Source: Pseudomonas prosekii (lineage in GTDB: Bacteria > Pseudomonadota > Gammaproteobacteria > Pseudomonadales > Pseudomonadaceae). From it: a stretch of 64,000 nt of DNA. Shown here piece by piece: positions 53,718-62,283 of the stretch. How positions within the stretch are numbered: the first letter of the stretch is position 1; each line of letters begins with the position of its first letter. The notes under the pieces were generated by a model. The model did no database searches. It was not told the DNA's origin and worked only from the letters and a program-made list of their open reading frames with translations. Both the position numbers and the translations under genes were made by a program. The DNA is taken from the NCBI RefSeq assembly GCF_900105155.1, contig NZ_LT629762.1, positions 5,341,501 through 5,405,500 of the forward strand. The letters are read 5' to 3'.

Positions 53718-54530
53718 ATGAGCACACCGATTGATCTCACTGCCCTGAAAAACCGTCAGATGGCCGCTTGGGCCAGCGGCGACTATGCCGTGATCGGCAC
53801 GACGTTGCAGATTGTCGGCGAGCAACTGGCCGAAGCCTGCGACCTGCGCTGCGACGAGCTGGTGCTGGATGTCGCCGCCGGCAATGGCAACGCGACGCTC
53901 GCCGCCGCACGGCGCGGATGCAACGTGACGTCCACGGACTACGTTGCGGCGCTGCTTGAGCGCGGCGAAGACCGCAGTCGCGCGGAACGGCTGGAGGTGA
54001 TTTTTCAGGTGGCCGACGCCGAAGCGCTGCCGTTCGAGGACGCCAGTTACGACGCGGTGCTCTCGACGTTTGGCGTGATGTTCACGCCCGACCAGGGCAA
54101 AGCCGCCGCCGAGTTGGCGCGCGTGGTGCGGCCCGGTGGTCGCATCGGCCTGGCCAACTGGACGCCCGAAGGCTTTGTTGGCCAGATGTTCAAAACCCTC
54201 GGTCGCCACTTGCCACCGCCACCCGGCGCGCAACCGCCGTCGAACTGGGGCAACGAATCGTGGCTGCACACGCATTTTGATGATCACGACTTCCAGACTC
54301 AGGTTACGCGGCGGCATTTCAACTTCCGCTACCGCTCGGCGGCGCATTTCATCGAAATCTTCCGCACCTGGTATGGCCCGGTTCACAAAGCATTCGCCGT
54401 GCTGCCGCCGGAAGGCGCCGAGGCGCTGGACAAGGATTTGACTGAATTGCTCAATAAACTCAACCGTGCGGGCGCCGATTCACTGGTGGTGCCGAGTGAG
54501 TATCTGGAGGTGGTGATTACCAGGCGTTGA
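53718..54530 (+). CDS. Class I SAM methyltransferase (UbiE/COQ5-like)
   Basis: 270 residues from ATG 53718 (AGGGAG upstream). Motif I VLDVAAGNGNATLAAARRG, then VADAEALPFEDASYDAVLSTFGVMF and VRPGGRIGLANW. The substrate is unknown. It stands alone between a long gap and REP sequences. Confidence 0.85.
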   Translation: MSTPIDLTALKNRQMAAWASGDYAVIGTTLQIVGEQLAEACDLRCDELVLDVAAGNGNATLAAARRGCNVTSTDYVAALLERGEDRSRAERLEVIFQVADAEALPFEDASYDAVLSTFGVMFTPDQGKAAAELARVVRPGGRIGLANWTPEGFVGQMFKTLGRHLPPPPGAQPPSNWGNESWLHTHFDDHDFQTQVTRRHFNFRYRSAAHFIEIFRTWYGPVHKAFAVLPPEGAEALDKDLTELLNKLNRAGADSLVVPSEYLEVVITRR

Positions 54531-54590
54531 TCGTTGATCGTTGATCGTTGAGCGGTCTGGCAGATGAGGTTGTGGGTGCCTGACAGGACG

Positions 54591-54690
54591 CCATCGCGAG
54601 CAGGCTCACTCCTACAGGTGATCTGTGTTTGGCCGCAAATATCTTGGTTGCACACTATCCAATGTAGGAGTGAGCCTGCTCGCGATGGCG
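54591..54690. repeat. REP pair
   Basis: ATCGCGAGCAGGCTCACTCC and its inverse (GTAGGAGTGAGCCTGCTCGC) are 45 bases apart. A GTTGATC triplet repeat lies just before at 54526-54547. Confidence 0.85.
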
Positions 54691-54747
54691 ATCTGTCCGC
54701 TGAAATAAATCCCGGCTGACGGAACCGTTCACCAACAGGCGCCGCCG

Positions 54748-55197
54748 CTAAATCTGCAGTTCCATGATGATGGTGCGCTCAGCGCCATGGAATTCATCGC
54801 GCACTTTCACAAAACCCAATGTCAGGTAGAAACCTTCGGCCGTAATCGAGGAGGGGGCGCGCAGGGTTTTAATGTTGGCATCGCGGGCCACGGAGTGCAG
54901 CGTCGCCATCAACTGCCTGCCCAGCCCAAGACCTTGATGGTCAGGATCAACGAACACACTACGAACAACGTCGTGATCCAGACTCGCGGTTGCAATGACG
55001 CGCTGATCAACCGTCGCCACAAACACCTGCCGCAGGCTCATCAACGCGAGAATGGATTCGGCAGAAAAACCTTTCTCGACCCGGGCAATCACATCAGCCG
55101 GGTAATCCTGGGCATTGGATCGGCGCAAAGACTGAACGATAACGCGGCTGATCGCAGCCGCATCATCAGCACACGCAAGACGAATCTGACTATTCAC
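54748..55197 (-). CDS. GNAT-family N-acetyltransferase
   Basis: 149 residues. Acetyl-CoA loop VDPDHQGLGLGRQLM (QGLGLG) and beta strand IATASLDHDVVRSVFV; final LTLGFVKVRDEFHGAERTIIMEL. Acceptor unknown. Confidence 0.87.
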   Translation of the reverse strand: MNSQIRLACADDAAAISRVIVQSLRRSNAQDYPADVIARVEKGFSAESILALMSLRQVFVATVDQRVIATASLDHDVVRSVFVDPDHQGLGLGRQLMATLHSVARDANIKTLRAPSSITAEGFYLTLGFVKVRDEFHGAERTIIMELQI

Positions 55198-55292
55198 CTT
55201 TCACTTATCCCTGTGATCAGCAACGATCTCGGCACCCTTGCATCGGCACGCCGCACGGTGGGCGGCGCTCCGATCGGAATGCGCACAAACGT

Positions 55293-56015
55293 TTACTTGT
55301 GCCGCGAAACGTCAAACCACTCCATCGCCGTGCGCCAGATGCAAATGCCCAGAAAGTACGCCGACATCAGCAGCCACAGGCCCATGACCAACGGGTTGAT
55401 CACTGGATGGTTGACCACCAGCGACAAACTGCACAGTAGCCAAATGGCGGTGACGGCAATGTTGATCGGCATGAACTTGCGCACGCGGAACGGGTGCAGG
55501 AACTTCATCCGCGTGACGGTCAGCAGCGCCAGGCCGATCACGGTGAGGAAGGTCACCCACGGCGACGGGCTGATGATGTACAGGCACAACGCAACGACGT
55601 TCCAGGCAGCGGGGAAGCCCTGGAAGTAGTTGTCCTTGCTCTTCATGTTGACGTTGCAGAAGCAGAACAGCGACGACACCAGAATCAGCGACACGGTCAG
55701 CAGCAGCGTGTATTCCGGCAGGGGAATGTAGCGGTAGATGAACAGCGCCGGGATAAACACGTAAGTCAGGTAATCGATGACCAGATCGAGGATCGAGCCA
55801 TCGAAACTCGGCAGCACCGATTGCACATTGACCTTGCGCGCCAGTGCGCCATCGAGGCCGTCGACGATCAGCGCCACGCCCAACCAGAGCAGGCAATGCG
55901 TGGCTTGATTTTCCAGCAGCGCGAGGGTGGCCAGGAAAGCAGTGACCACGCCAGTCGCGGTAAAACCATGGGCGCCCCATGCTTTCAGCCTGGCGATGTG
56001 TAGGGTTGATATCAC
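55293..56015 (-). CDS. pcs: Phosphatidylcholine synthase
   Basis: 240 residues from GTG 56015 (GGAG 9 bases upstream), matching the usual Pcs length. CDP-alcohol phosphatidyltransferase motif DGLDGALARKVNVQSVLPSFDG, with Pcs-like HGFTATG before it and LDLVIDYLTYV after it; several membrane helices follow. It joins choline to CDP-diacylglycerol to make phosphatidylcholine at the inner membrane. A longer frame to 56129 is not preferred. Confidence 0.87.
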   Translation of the reverse strand: MISTLHIARLKAWGAHGFTATGVVTAFLATLALLENQATHCLLWLGVALIVDGLDGALARKVNVQSVLPSFDGSILDLVIDYLTYVFIPALFIYRYIPLPEYTLLLTVSLILVSSLFCFCNVNMKSKDNYFQGFPAAWNVVALCLYIISPSPWVTFLTVIGLALLTVTRMKFLHPFRVRKFMPINIAVTAIWLLCSLSLVVNHPVINPLVMGLWLLMSAYFLGICIWRTAMEWFDVSRHK

Positions 56016-56341
56016 GGGGGCGTTCTCCAAAAAGTGAAGCAAGCCAGTCAGCACCCTTCTATTGGGGGCGTCGGCAAACCGGGTCGGGTTGCAGGTATCG
56101 ACCGGAAAAGCGGGAATAAGGTTCACCACCTCTCAATCTTAGCTGGGTCGCGCGCAAAAACGTTGGAGAAATTTGCCGGGGGCATTTCACAGGACATTGC
56201 GGTGAGGGGGCAAATGTTTGGCACTCGCGGCCTATTGGCCTTCGATTCAGTCAGACGGTGCTGGCGCAATCACCACCGGAGACTATTGTTGGCTGACTGC
56301 TTATGCCTGTTTAAGCCACGTCTATTAATGAGGATGGCGTC

Positions 56342-57064
56342 ATGAACACCAGCGATCTGCTTGAACAACTCCTGCGCGGCGGCCAAGGCTCGACGTCGCA
56401 ACAACGTGGCGGCGCTTCGCCATCGCCGGGCGGCCTCGGTGGCTTGCTCGGCGGTCTGTTAGGCGCAGGCGCCGGGTCGGGTGGCGGCAGTGGCGGCCTC
56501 GGCGGTCTACTTGGTGGCCTGTTGGGCGGTGGCTCGGCGTTGGGTGGTTCGGCGCGCACGCGCTCGGCCGGCGGCACTAATTACGCGGCACTGGCCTCCC
56601 TCGGGATGATGGCGTTTCAGGCCTACCAAGCCTGGCAACGCAGCCAGGCCTCGGCGCCGCAACAGGCGCCGCGCACTGTCGATCTGCTGTCCGGCCCGGA
56701 AGTCGAGGAACACAGCCACGCCGTGTTGCGCGCCTTGATCGGTGCCGCCAAGGCTGATGGCCGCATCGATGCCAATGAAAAACAGATGATCAGCGCTGAA
56801 GTCGGCCGCCACACCGAAGACCCGCAACTGCAGCAATGGCTCGACGACGAAGTCGCGCGTCCGCTGGATGCTGCCGATGTGGCGCAATCCGCCACCGACC
56901 CGGCGATGGCAGCGGAAATGTATCTGGCGAGTGTGATGTTGGTCAACGATCAGCAGGACGCCGAGCGCGCGTATCTGGATGAACTGGCCGCAGCATTGAA
57001 GATCGAGCCAGAGTTGCAGTTGCATCTGGAGCAGCAAGCTAAAAGTGGCTTGGCTCAACAATAA
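56342..57064 (+). CDS. DUF533/TerB-like protein with Gly-rich N-terminus
   Basis: 240 residues. Gly/Leu-rich low-complexity region (residues 28-66, GGLGGLLGGLLG repeats) then a TerB-like helical domain (residues 115-235: ALIGAAKADGRIDANEKQMI, AEMYLASVMLV). Related to YebE. Likely inner-membrane associated through the Gly-rich part. Role unknown. Confidence 0.85.
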   Translation: MNTSDLLEQLLRGGQGSTSQQRGGASPSPGGLGGLLGGLLGAGAGSGGGSGGLGGLLGGLLGGGSALGGSARTRSAGGTNYAALASLGMMAFQAYQAWQRSQASAPQQAPRTVDLLSGPEVEEHSHAVLRALIGAAKADGRIDANEKQMISAEVGRHTEDPQLQQWLDDEVARPLDAADVAQSATDPAMAAEMYLASVMLVNDQQDAERAYLDELAAALKIEPELQLHLEQQAKSGLAQQ

Positions 57065-57080
57065 GCAGCCTGCATGGCTA

Positions 57081-57103
57081 CCGGTAGGAACAGCTCCTAC
57101 CGG
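57081..57103. other. Perfect hairpin between convergent genes
   Basis: CCGGTAGGA-ACAGC-TCCTACCGG: 9-base stem, 5-base loop, 17 bases after the TerB-like stop. No U tract follows. Confidence 0.5.
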
Positions 57104-57142
57104 ATGCCCGAACAGGTTATAGGGCTGCTCAGAAAACAGGCC

Positions 57143-57424
57143 TTATTCGCGGCCGTCGTCAGTGTCGTCAATATCGTTAAGGGCTCTTTCGGTCAACGAG
57201 ATGCAATTCTTTTTGCCTTCTTCCGTGCCTTTAGCCTGTTCCTTTTGAGCATTTTCTACGGCTTGTTTAATCCTGGCATTCAACTCGACACTCTGGACTT
57301 TCATCTGCGGTTGAGCATCTTTGATTTTTTGCAGATTGACAGCGCAAAGATCGTCCGCAGCGAATGCGGCGGGCGCCAATAACGTAGCAGCAACAAACAA
57401 TCCGGCAAGTGCAGAACGCTTCAT
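57143..57424 (-). CDS. Small periplasmic protein, copy 1 of a tandem pair
   Basis: 93 residues with a signal peptide ending AFAADD. Mature part is helical and charged with two Cys (DLCAVNLQ, KNCISL) that could form a disulfide. Closely paralogous to the gene at 57597. Family not recognised. Confidence 0.8.
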   Translation of the reverse strand: MKRSALAGLFVAATLLAPAAFAADDLCAVNLQKIKDAQPQMKVQSVELNARIKQAVENAQKEQAKGTEEGKKNCISLTERALNDIDDTDDGRE

Positions 57425-57596
57425 GGAAATCTCCTTAATGGATAGCTCGGCGCTGGTGCAACAAATCAGCCCGGCACCGACTCAATATCAGAAACTCTAA
57501 AACCCATCAGAAACTCTTAATCAGAAACTCTAAACTGCGGATTCGCCAGGCGTGCCTTTCGGCAACGCCTACCGAAACACGGCAGTCAGCCAAGGA

Positions 57597-57878
57597 TTAT
57601 TGATCGCCCTTGGTGTTGTTTTGAATGTCCTGCAAGGCTTGCGTGGTTAACGAAATGCAGTCCTTGGTGCCTTCTTCAGTGCCTTTGGCCTTTGCCGCTT
57701 CAGCCTTTTTCACCGTGTCTTCAATATTGGTCTTAAGCCCCTCGCTCTGTACTTCCGTACTCACTTGAGCGTCTTTGATCTTTTGCAGATTGACCGTACA
57801 CAGGTCAGCCGCAGCGAACGCGGAGGGTGCCAGCAACGTAGCGGCAATAAACAAACCAGCAAGTGCAGAACGCTTCAT
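57597..57878 (-). CDS. Small periplasmic protein, copy 2 of a tandem pair
   Basis: 93 residues, nearly the same signal peptide (MKRSALAGLF-AATLLAP) and the same Cys spacing as the 57143 protein. The central helix has diverged. The upstream flanks of both genes also share sequence (ATGGATA-CTCGG, GACTCAATATCAG), showing that promoter and gene were duplicated together. Confidence 0.8.
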   Translation of the reverse strand: MKRSALAGLFIAATLLAPSAFAAADLCTVNLQKIKDAQVSTEVQSEGLKTNIEDTVKKAEAAKAKGTEEGTKDCISLTTQALQDIQNNTKGDQ

Positions 57879-58052
57879 GAAAATCTCCTTGATGGATAAC
57901 TCGGTGCCTGGCTAAACATTCAGCCCGACACCGACTCAATATCAGGCCCTGAAACAGTGCCTGGAAAATCACTATAGCTAACGATGGCAAAAACGCAGAT
58001 CGCTTCTTGTCGCGGCTTCTCGTCGCTTTAGATGTTGCTTCATCAACACACT

Positions 58053-58454
58053 TCAGGCATCGCGCAACAAGTCATTAGCGTTCAACAACTCGTAGGCAAT
58101 TTCTGGCCGTTTTTCCAGACTGCGACGAATCGCAGCTGGAATAGATGCACGCGTTTTGCGACACAACCCCGGCAATTCTTCAACAGTAATGCCGATCCCG
58201 CGCATGGTTCGCACTTCATTGAAACCAGGCGCCAACTCCACGCGAACACCTAATTGTTCAAACATCCGTTGTTGCACTCGTTGCAGGTCGGCGAGGCTTT
58301 GCAGATTTTCCAACCGATCAAGCAGTCGCTTCTCCTCCTGACGAGTCAGAAACAGGATCCGCACATCCGCTCCCGGTGTTTCCAGCAGCGGATCGCGCCC
58401 GCAGATGCAGGCGCCGGGCGGGCAGGGTGAGCGGATCGGTGCGGAAGTCGTCAT
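58053..58454 (-). CDS. Hypothetical protein with Cys-rich N-terminus
   Basis: 133 residues; the start could also be ATG 58466. The N-terminus has CPPGACICGRDPL, a possible metal-binding stretch, followed by a helical region (LTRQEEKRLLDRLENLQSLADLQRVQQRM) and ELPGLCRKTRASIP. No signal peptide. Family not recognised with certainty. Confidence 0.7.
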   Translation of the reverse strand: MTTSAPIRSPCPPGACICGRDPLLETPGADVRILFLTRQEEKRLLDRLENLQSLADLQRVQQRMFEQLGVRVELAPGFNEVRTMRGIGITVEELPGLCRKTRASIPAAIRRSLEKRPEIAYELLNANDLLRDA

Positions 58455-58566
58455 GGGCTCAATCATAGAAGCCCATCAACGGTTTTGCCCACAGCGATTC
58501 GACGGACCTCAAGGACAAGCAGCCAATGCGCCTGCCCCTGACACTCACCCCTATGCACCACGGCGG

Positions 58567-58884
58567 TTAATGAGCGGCCAACCCTTCGTACTGCACAAGA
58601 ATCGCATTTGCCAGGTCTTCATCGGTGGCATTCAAACCAGGGTTATCCTGGCGAATCTGTTTCAACACCGACTCCATGTAAACCCCACGAATCGCACCAT
58701 CACTGGCGACGAACGCCGACACGTCATCACGGGCCGGAATCACCATTTTGTGATCTTTGAAGGTGGAATACAGCGAAGCGGATACCCCGGCGGAGGTCGC
58801 GACATCGCCGGCGTCCACACGGGCGAAAGCCGAACCGAACGGCAGGCACAAGACAAGACTGGATACGAAGAGCATGCGGCGCAT
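58567..58884 (-). CDS. DUF2388 small secreted protein
   Basis: 105 residues from ATG 58884 (GGAGG 8 bases upstream). Signal peptide ends SAFARVD. Mature pattern DVATSAGVSASLYSTFKDHKMVIPARDDVSAFVASDG is the Pseudomonas DUF2388 family. The long open frame upstream is antisense to the alginate lyase gene and is not real. Confidence 0.85.
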   Translation of the reverse strand: MRRMLFVSSLVLCLPFGSAFARVDAGDVATSAGVSASLYSTFKDHKMVIPARDDVSAFVASDGAIRGVYMESVLKQIRQDNPGLNATDEDLANAILVQYEGLAAH

Positions 58885-59010
58885 GGCGGTGTCCTCCAAA
58901 AGCGCAAAGCAAAAATGAAGTAGCACATAACGTAGGAGGCTCGCCGACGAGCAGAGTTCAATGGCGCTGTTCTTGCTGTATGGTCCGCTCGCCCCCAAAG
59001 GAGAGCTGAG

Positions 59011-59676
59011 ATGATTGAACTGGCAACCTGGAACTTGACGATTCCTGTCGGCACACCGGCCAAAGTCATCGATACCCCGAGATTGGTGGATGGCTATTCC
59101 GACCAATATTTCCGATCTGGCGACAAACTGTTTTTCTGGGCGCCGGTCACCGGTTCCAGCACCGCGAAATCCGAATTCCCCCGCAGCGAACTGCGCGAAA
59201 CCCTGAGTGACGGCACGCTGCGCAACTGGACCTATCCCGAAGCCAATCACCGCCTCAAAGCGGTCTTGAAAGTTAACCAAGTGCCCTCGATCGGCAGGAT
59301 CGTGATTGGCCAAATCCATATCTATCAGGGCGAAGGCCCGCTGCTGAAAGTTGAATATCAATACGATGCGGCCAGAAAAAAGGGCGATGTGATTGCCAAC
59401 TACCGGCTGAAACCGGGCAGCGAAGACGTGACCATCGTGATCGCCAGGGACATAGCCCTCGGCAAGACATTTTCTTATGAAGTGCGCTTCAGTTCGGCGG
59501 GTTACTTGAACGTCGATTCGCAAGGCTACAGCTGGGGCAAGCAAATCAGCTCGAGTTGGAAGAACAAAAAGCTGTACTTCAAGGCTGGCGTTTATGCGCT
59601 GGACAACACCGGCTACAAGAATGAGGGCGGGCAGGTGACGTTCAGTCAGCTGGATGTGGCGCATACGCAGCGTTAG
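59011..59676 (+). CDS. Polysaccharide lyase family 7 (alginate lyase)
   Basis: 221 residues. The three PL7 motifs are visible: RSELRE (about residue 60), VIGQIH (about 97) and YFKAGVYA (about 189), which supply the catalytic Gln, His, Arg and Tyr. The enzyme cleaves alginate by beta-elimination. There is no signal peptide, so export would need another route or the enzyme acts in the cytoplasm. Confidence 0.9.
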   Translation: MIELATWNLTIPVGTPAKVIDTPRLVDGYSDQYFRSGDKLFFWAPVTGSSTAKSEFPRSELRETLSDGTLRNWTYPEANHRLKAVLKVNQVPSIGRIVIGQIHIYQGEGPLLKVEYQYDAARKKGDVIANYRLKPGSEDVTIVIARDIALGKTFSYEVRFSSAGYLNVDSQGYSWGKQISSSWKNKKLYFKAGVYALDNTGYKNEGGQVTFSQLDVAHTQR

Positions 59677-59695
59677 GTCAGGGTGGGTTAATGGC

Positions 59696-59862
59696 CTCAT
59701 CGCGAGCAGGCTCATTCCGAGATCTTGTAGGAGCGAGGCTTGCCCGCGAAGGCGGTCTGTCATCCAGCATTGATGGTGGCCGGGCTGACGCCATCGCGAG
59801 CAAGCTCGGCTCTCACAGGGTTTGGTGTTTTGGCAAGAGCCTGTGAGCCTGCTCGCGAAAGC
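59696..59862. repeat. Cluster of REP units
   Basis: Four REP arms, two in each direction (ATCGCGAGCAGGCTCATTCC, TGTAGGAGCGAGGCTTGCCC, ATCGCGAGCAAGCTCGGCTC, GTGAGCCTGCTCGCGAAAGC), between convergent genes. Confidence 0.85.
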
Positions 59863-59884
59863 GTTATTCAGTGCAAGTCATTCC

Positions 59885-60316
59885 TCAGATCCGAAACGCC
59901 TGGCGTCCCACCAACAGCCACTTGCCGTGCTGTTTCTGCCAGATCTGCAAGTTCTCGATTTCGGTCGGTACCACTTCGGTGCCATTCAACGCCTGCGCCG
60001 AAAAGTGATTACGCACTAGCGCGGTATCGCCCGACAGGGTGATGGTCTGCTTCTGCATCTCCAGCGTTTTGAAAGCGCTTTTGCCGGTTTCGATATCGGC
60101 AATAAAGGCTTTTTTGTCCTGAACCTTGCCGCTCGAATGGCCGTAGCTCAGGGTCGGCGCGGTGAGTTTCTCCAGCGCGGGGATATCTTTGTGCAGCATG
60201 GCTTGGGTCAGATGATCGACGGCTTGTGCGACATCGTTCTCGGCGGTCGCCGGGGCGGCGGCGACGTAGCCGCTGAAGAGGCACAGAAAACCGATCAGCA
60301 GTTTGGCTTTGGTCAT
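59885..60316 (-). CDS. Periplasmic SnoaL/DUF4440-like (NTF2-fold) protein
   Basis: 143 residues with a signal peptide ending near VAAAPA. The NTF2-like pattern is clear: AVDHLTQAMLHKDIPALEKLTAPTLSYGHSSG, then ETGKSAFKTLEMQKQTITLSGDTALVRNHFSA and IWQKQHGKWLLVGRQAF. Function unknown; such folds bind small ligands. Confidence 0.83.
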   Translation of the reverse strand: MTKAKLLIGFLCLFSGYVAAAPATAENDVAQAVDHLTQAMLHKDIPALEKLTAPTLSYGHSSGKVQDKKAFIADIETGKSAFKTLEMQKQTITLSGDTALVRNHFSAQALNGTEVVPTEIENLQIWQKQHGKWLLVGRQAFRI

Positions 60317-60498
60317 GGGTTTTTCCTTGTTGTTGTGAGGTTCGGACTGACTCTATTTGTCAGTCGTCGTACAACTTAGCAGATATTTCTGGATGTGTGC
60401 AGCGCGTGGTTTAAGTCGCCATAGCCATCTGTCGGGCGTGAGGAACGGCTCCCAGGCACGACGCTTCCAAGAGAAAACAACCCTCGAGAGAAGCAGCC

Positions 60499-60720
60499 AT
60501 GAACAGTGAACAAAAGCGCGAAGCCCTGGTTGCCTGGTACAAACTTTTGCGCCAGCCGGAAATTCGCATGGACAGCGAAGAGCAATACGATGAACTGCTG
60601 AAAGCGGCCGATGAAATGGAACGTGCCGGGCTTATCAATAGTTCGGAGTGGCGGGTACTTGTGAGGGAGGCAGGCGTTGCGTTTGCCAATTCGATCCAAG
60701 GTGTTGGCGGCGGGACCTGA
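60499..60720 (+). CDS. Small hypothetical cytoplasmic protein
   Basis: 73 residues, charged and helical (REALVAWYKLLRQPEIRMDSEEQYDELLKAADEMERAG). GAGAGAAG precedes the ATG. It lies 25 bases before the next gene and may be co-transcribed. Not recognised. Confidence 0.7.
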   Translation: MNSEQKREALVAWYKLLRQPEIRMDSEEQYDELLKAADEMERAGLINSSEWRVLVREAGVAFANSIQGVGGGT

Positions 60721-60745
60721 GTCAGCGCGCAAGGATGGGCAAGTT

Positions 60746-61177
60746 ATGAGTAAAACAATCAGCGCTGGTGATCTGCGCATTGAATTAAAGCAGAGCGATG
60801 AAAGTGCCTTGTTCAAATGGTTTATTGCCAGTTTCCTGATGGGCAAACGCATCCAGGCGGACATTGCTGCCGAAGCGTATCGCGTGATCGTCGAAAAACA
60901 TTCGCGCGATACCGCCCGCAAGTTGGCCGGTTGCAGCCATCGAGAACTGGTGGTCATGCTCGGCGAAGCACATTACGTGCGTTACGACGAAACCACAGCC
61001 GAGCGCTTGCGCCATCTAGGCAAAAAACTCGTCGATGAATACGCGGGCAAGATTGGCAACATCCAAAGTGCCAGCGAAGATCGCAAAGCTTTCGAAAAAC
61101 GTCTCGGCGAGTTTGAAGGCGTCGGGCCGAAAACCATCGAAATTTTCATGCGCGATGCGGCGGCGGTGCTCTATTGA
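60746..61177 (+). CDS. Helix-hairpin-helix DNA-repair-like protein
   Basis: 143 residues from ATG 60746. The C-terminal FEGVGPKTIEIFMRDAA is a HhH DNA-binding motif as in endonuclease III-type glycosylases, but the protein is short and lacks an FeS cluster. Probably a DNA-binding or repair accessory protein. Its stop overlaps the next start. Confidence 0.7.
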   Translation: MSKTISAGDLRIELKQSDESALFKWFIASFLMGKRIQADIAAEAYRVIVEKHSRDTARKLAGCSHRELVVMLGEAHYVRYDETTAERLRHLGKKLVDEYAGKIGNIQSASEDRKAFEKRLGEFEGVGPKTIEIFMRDAAAVLY

Positions 61178-61908
61178 GTTCGCTTTTTATCGGCTGTGCC
61201 GGCTGGAGTTTGCCCCGGGAACACTGGCCATTGTTTCCCGAGCCCGGCACGCACTTGCAGCGCTATGCGGCGCAACTGAACGCGGTCGAAATCAACAGCT
61301 CGTTTTATCGCCTGCACCGGCCTCAAACGTATTTGCGCTGGGCCGAATCAGTGCCCGCAGGATTTCGTTTCTCGGTAAAAATGCCGAAGGTGATTACCCA
61401 TGTTCAACGTTTGCAACAGTGCGAAGGCTTGCTGGATGAGTTCCTGTCGCAGTGTTTGCAGTTGGGCGACAAGTTGGGTTGCCTGTTGATTCAATTGCCG
61501 CCGTCGCTGGCCTATGACCCGGCGGTGGCGGAGGAATTTCTGCGCATGCTGCGGCGCCGCTACGAGGGCACGGTGGTGCTTGAACCGCGCCATGAAACCT
61601 GGCGCGCGGCCCATGGTTTGCTGGTCGAACAGCGAATTGGCCGAGTGGCCGCCGACCCGTCGCCGATCACCGGTGGCGAGGTGCCGGGCGGCTGGTCCGG
61701 GGTGCGTTATTGGCGGATGCACGGCTCGCCGAGGGTTTATTACAGCGATTACGATTTGCAACGATTGCAGGCACTGGCGGCGAAAATTCAGTTGTCGGTG
61801 GAGGCGGGCGCTGAAACCTGGTGCGTTTTCGATAACACGGCGAGCAGGTTTGCGCCGGGGAATGCGTTGGTTTTGCGTGGGTTGCTTGCGGCGTGCGGGT
61901 TGGATTGA
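61174..61908 (+). CDS. DUF72 TIM-barrel protein
   Basis: 244 residues from TTG 61174, overlapping the previous stop. DUF72 features: LFIGCAGWSLPREHWP, LNAVEINSSFYRLHRPQTYLRWAESVPAGFRFSVKMP, and WCVFDNTASRFAPGNAL near the end. Function of the family is unproven. Pairing with a HhH protein is noted but its meaning is unknown. Confidence 0.85.
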   Translation: MSSLFIGCAGWSLPREHWPLFPEPGTHLQRYAAQLNAVEINSSFYRLHRPQTYLRWAESVPAGFRFSVKMPKVITHVQRLQQCEGLLDEFLSQCLQLGDKLGCLLIQLPPSLAYDPAVAEEFLRMLRRRYEGTVVLEPRHETWRAAHGLLVEQRIGRVAADPSPITGGEVPGGWSGVRYWRMHGSPRVYYSDYDLQRLQALAAKIQLSVEAGAETWCVFDNTASRFAPGNALVLRGLLAACGLD

Positions 61909-62283
61909 GGGTGTTCGGGCGGGCCTCTTCCCGCGTAATTGAGGGAATCTGCAAGGCAATTCCCGGACCGGCAGGTCGCGAACAGACGCGCGGGTGTGCC
62001 TGGCGTGATATTCTGCGCGCCAACTTGCTTTGACCTATTCAGTTAGTACGCTCTCGAGGCGTGCCAACAGGATCAATGTCGCTCAAGTAGCTGAAGCCAA
62101 TAATGATAAAAAGTCAGTTCAGTAGGGACATATAAACTGAGGTCGATGGACACGTCGGCCTTGTGTGCCCACCCTCCAATCCTGCTGTGCGAGAGCCCGC
62201 GATATCCTGCCTGAATGTCGTGAAACGTGGTTCTGGCGAGTGCGGATGGAAGGGCGGATGGCGTTTTATCATAGGTGCTACAG
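61909..62283. other. 375-base gap upstream of mqo
   Basis: No gene or repeat is recognised. It becomes AT-richer after about 62030 and presumably holds the mqo promoter; I cannot name a specific box with confidence. Confidence 0.4.

Noticed and set aside
58567..59763. 398-codon minus-strand frame
   Set aside because: Only the last 105 codons (DUF2388 with its own SD and signal peptide) are real; the rest is antisense to the alginate lyase.
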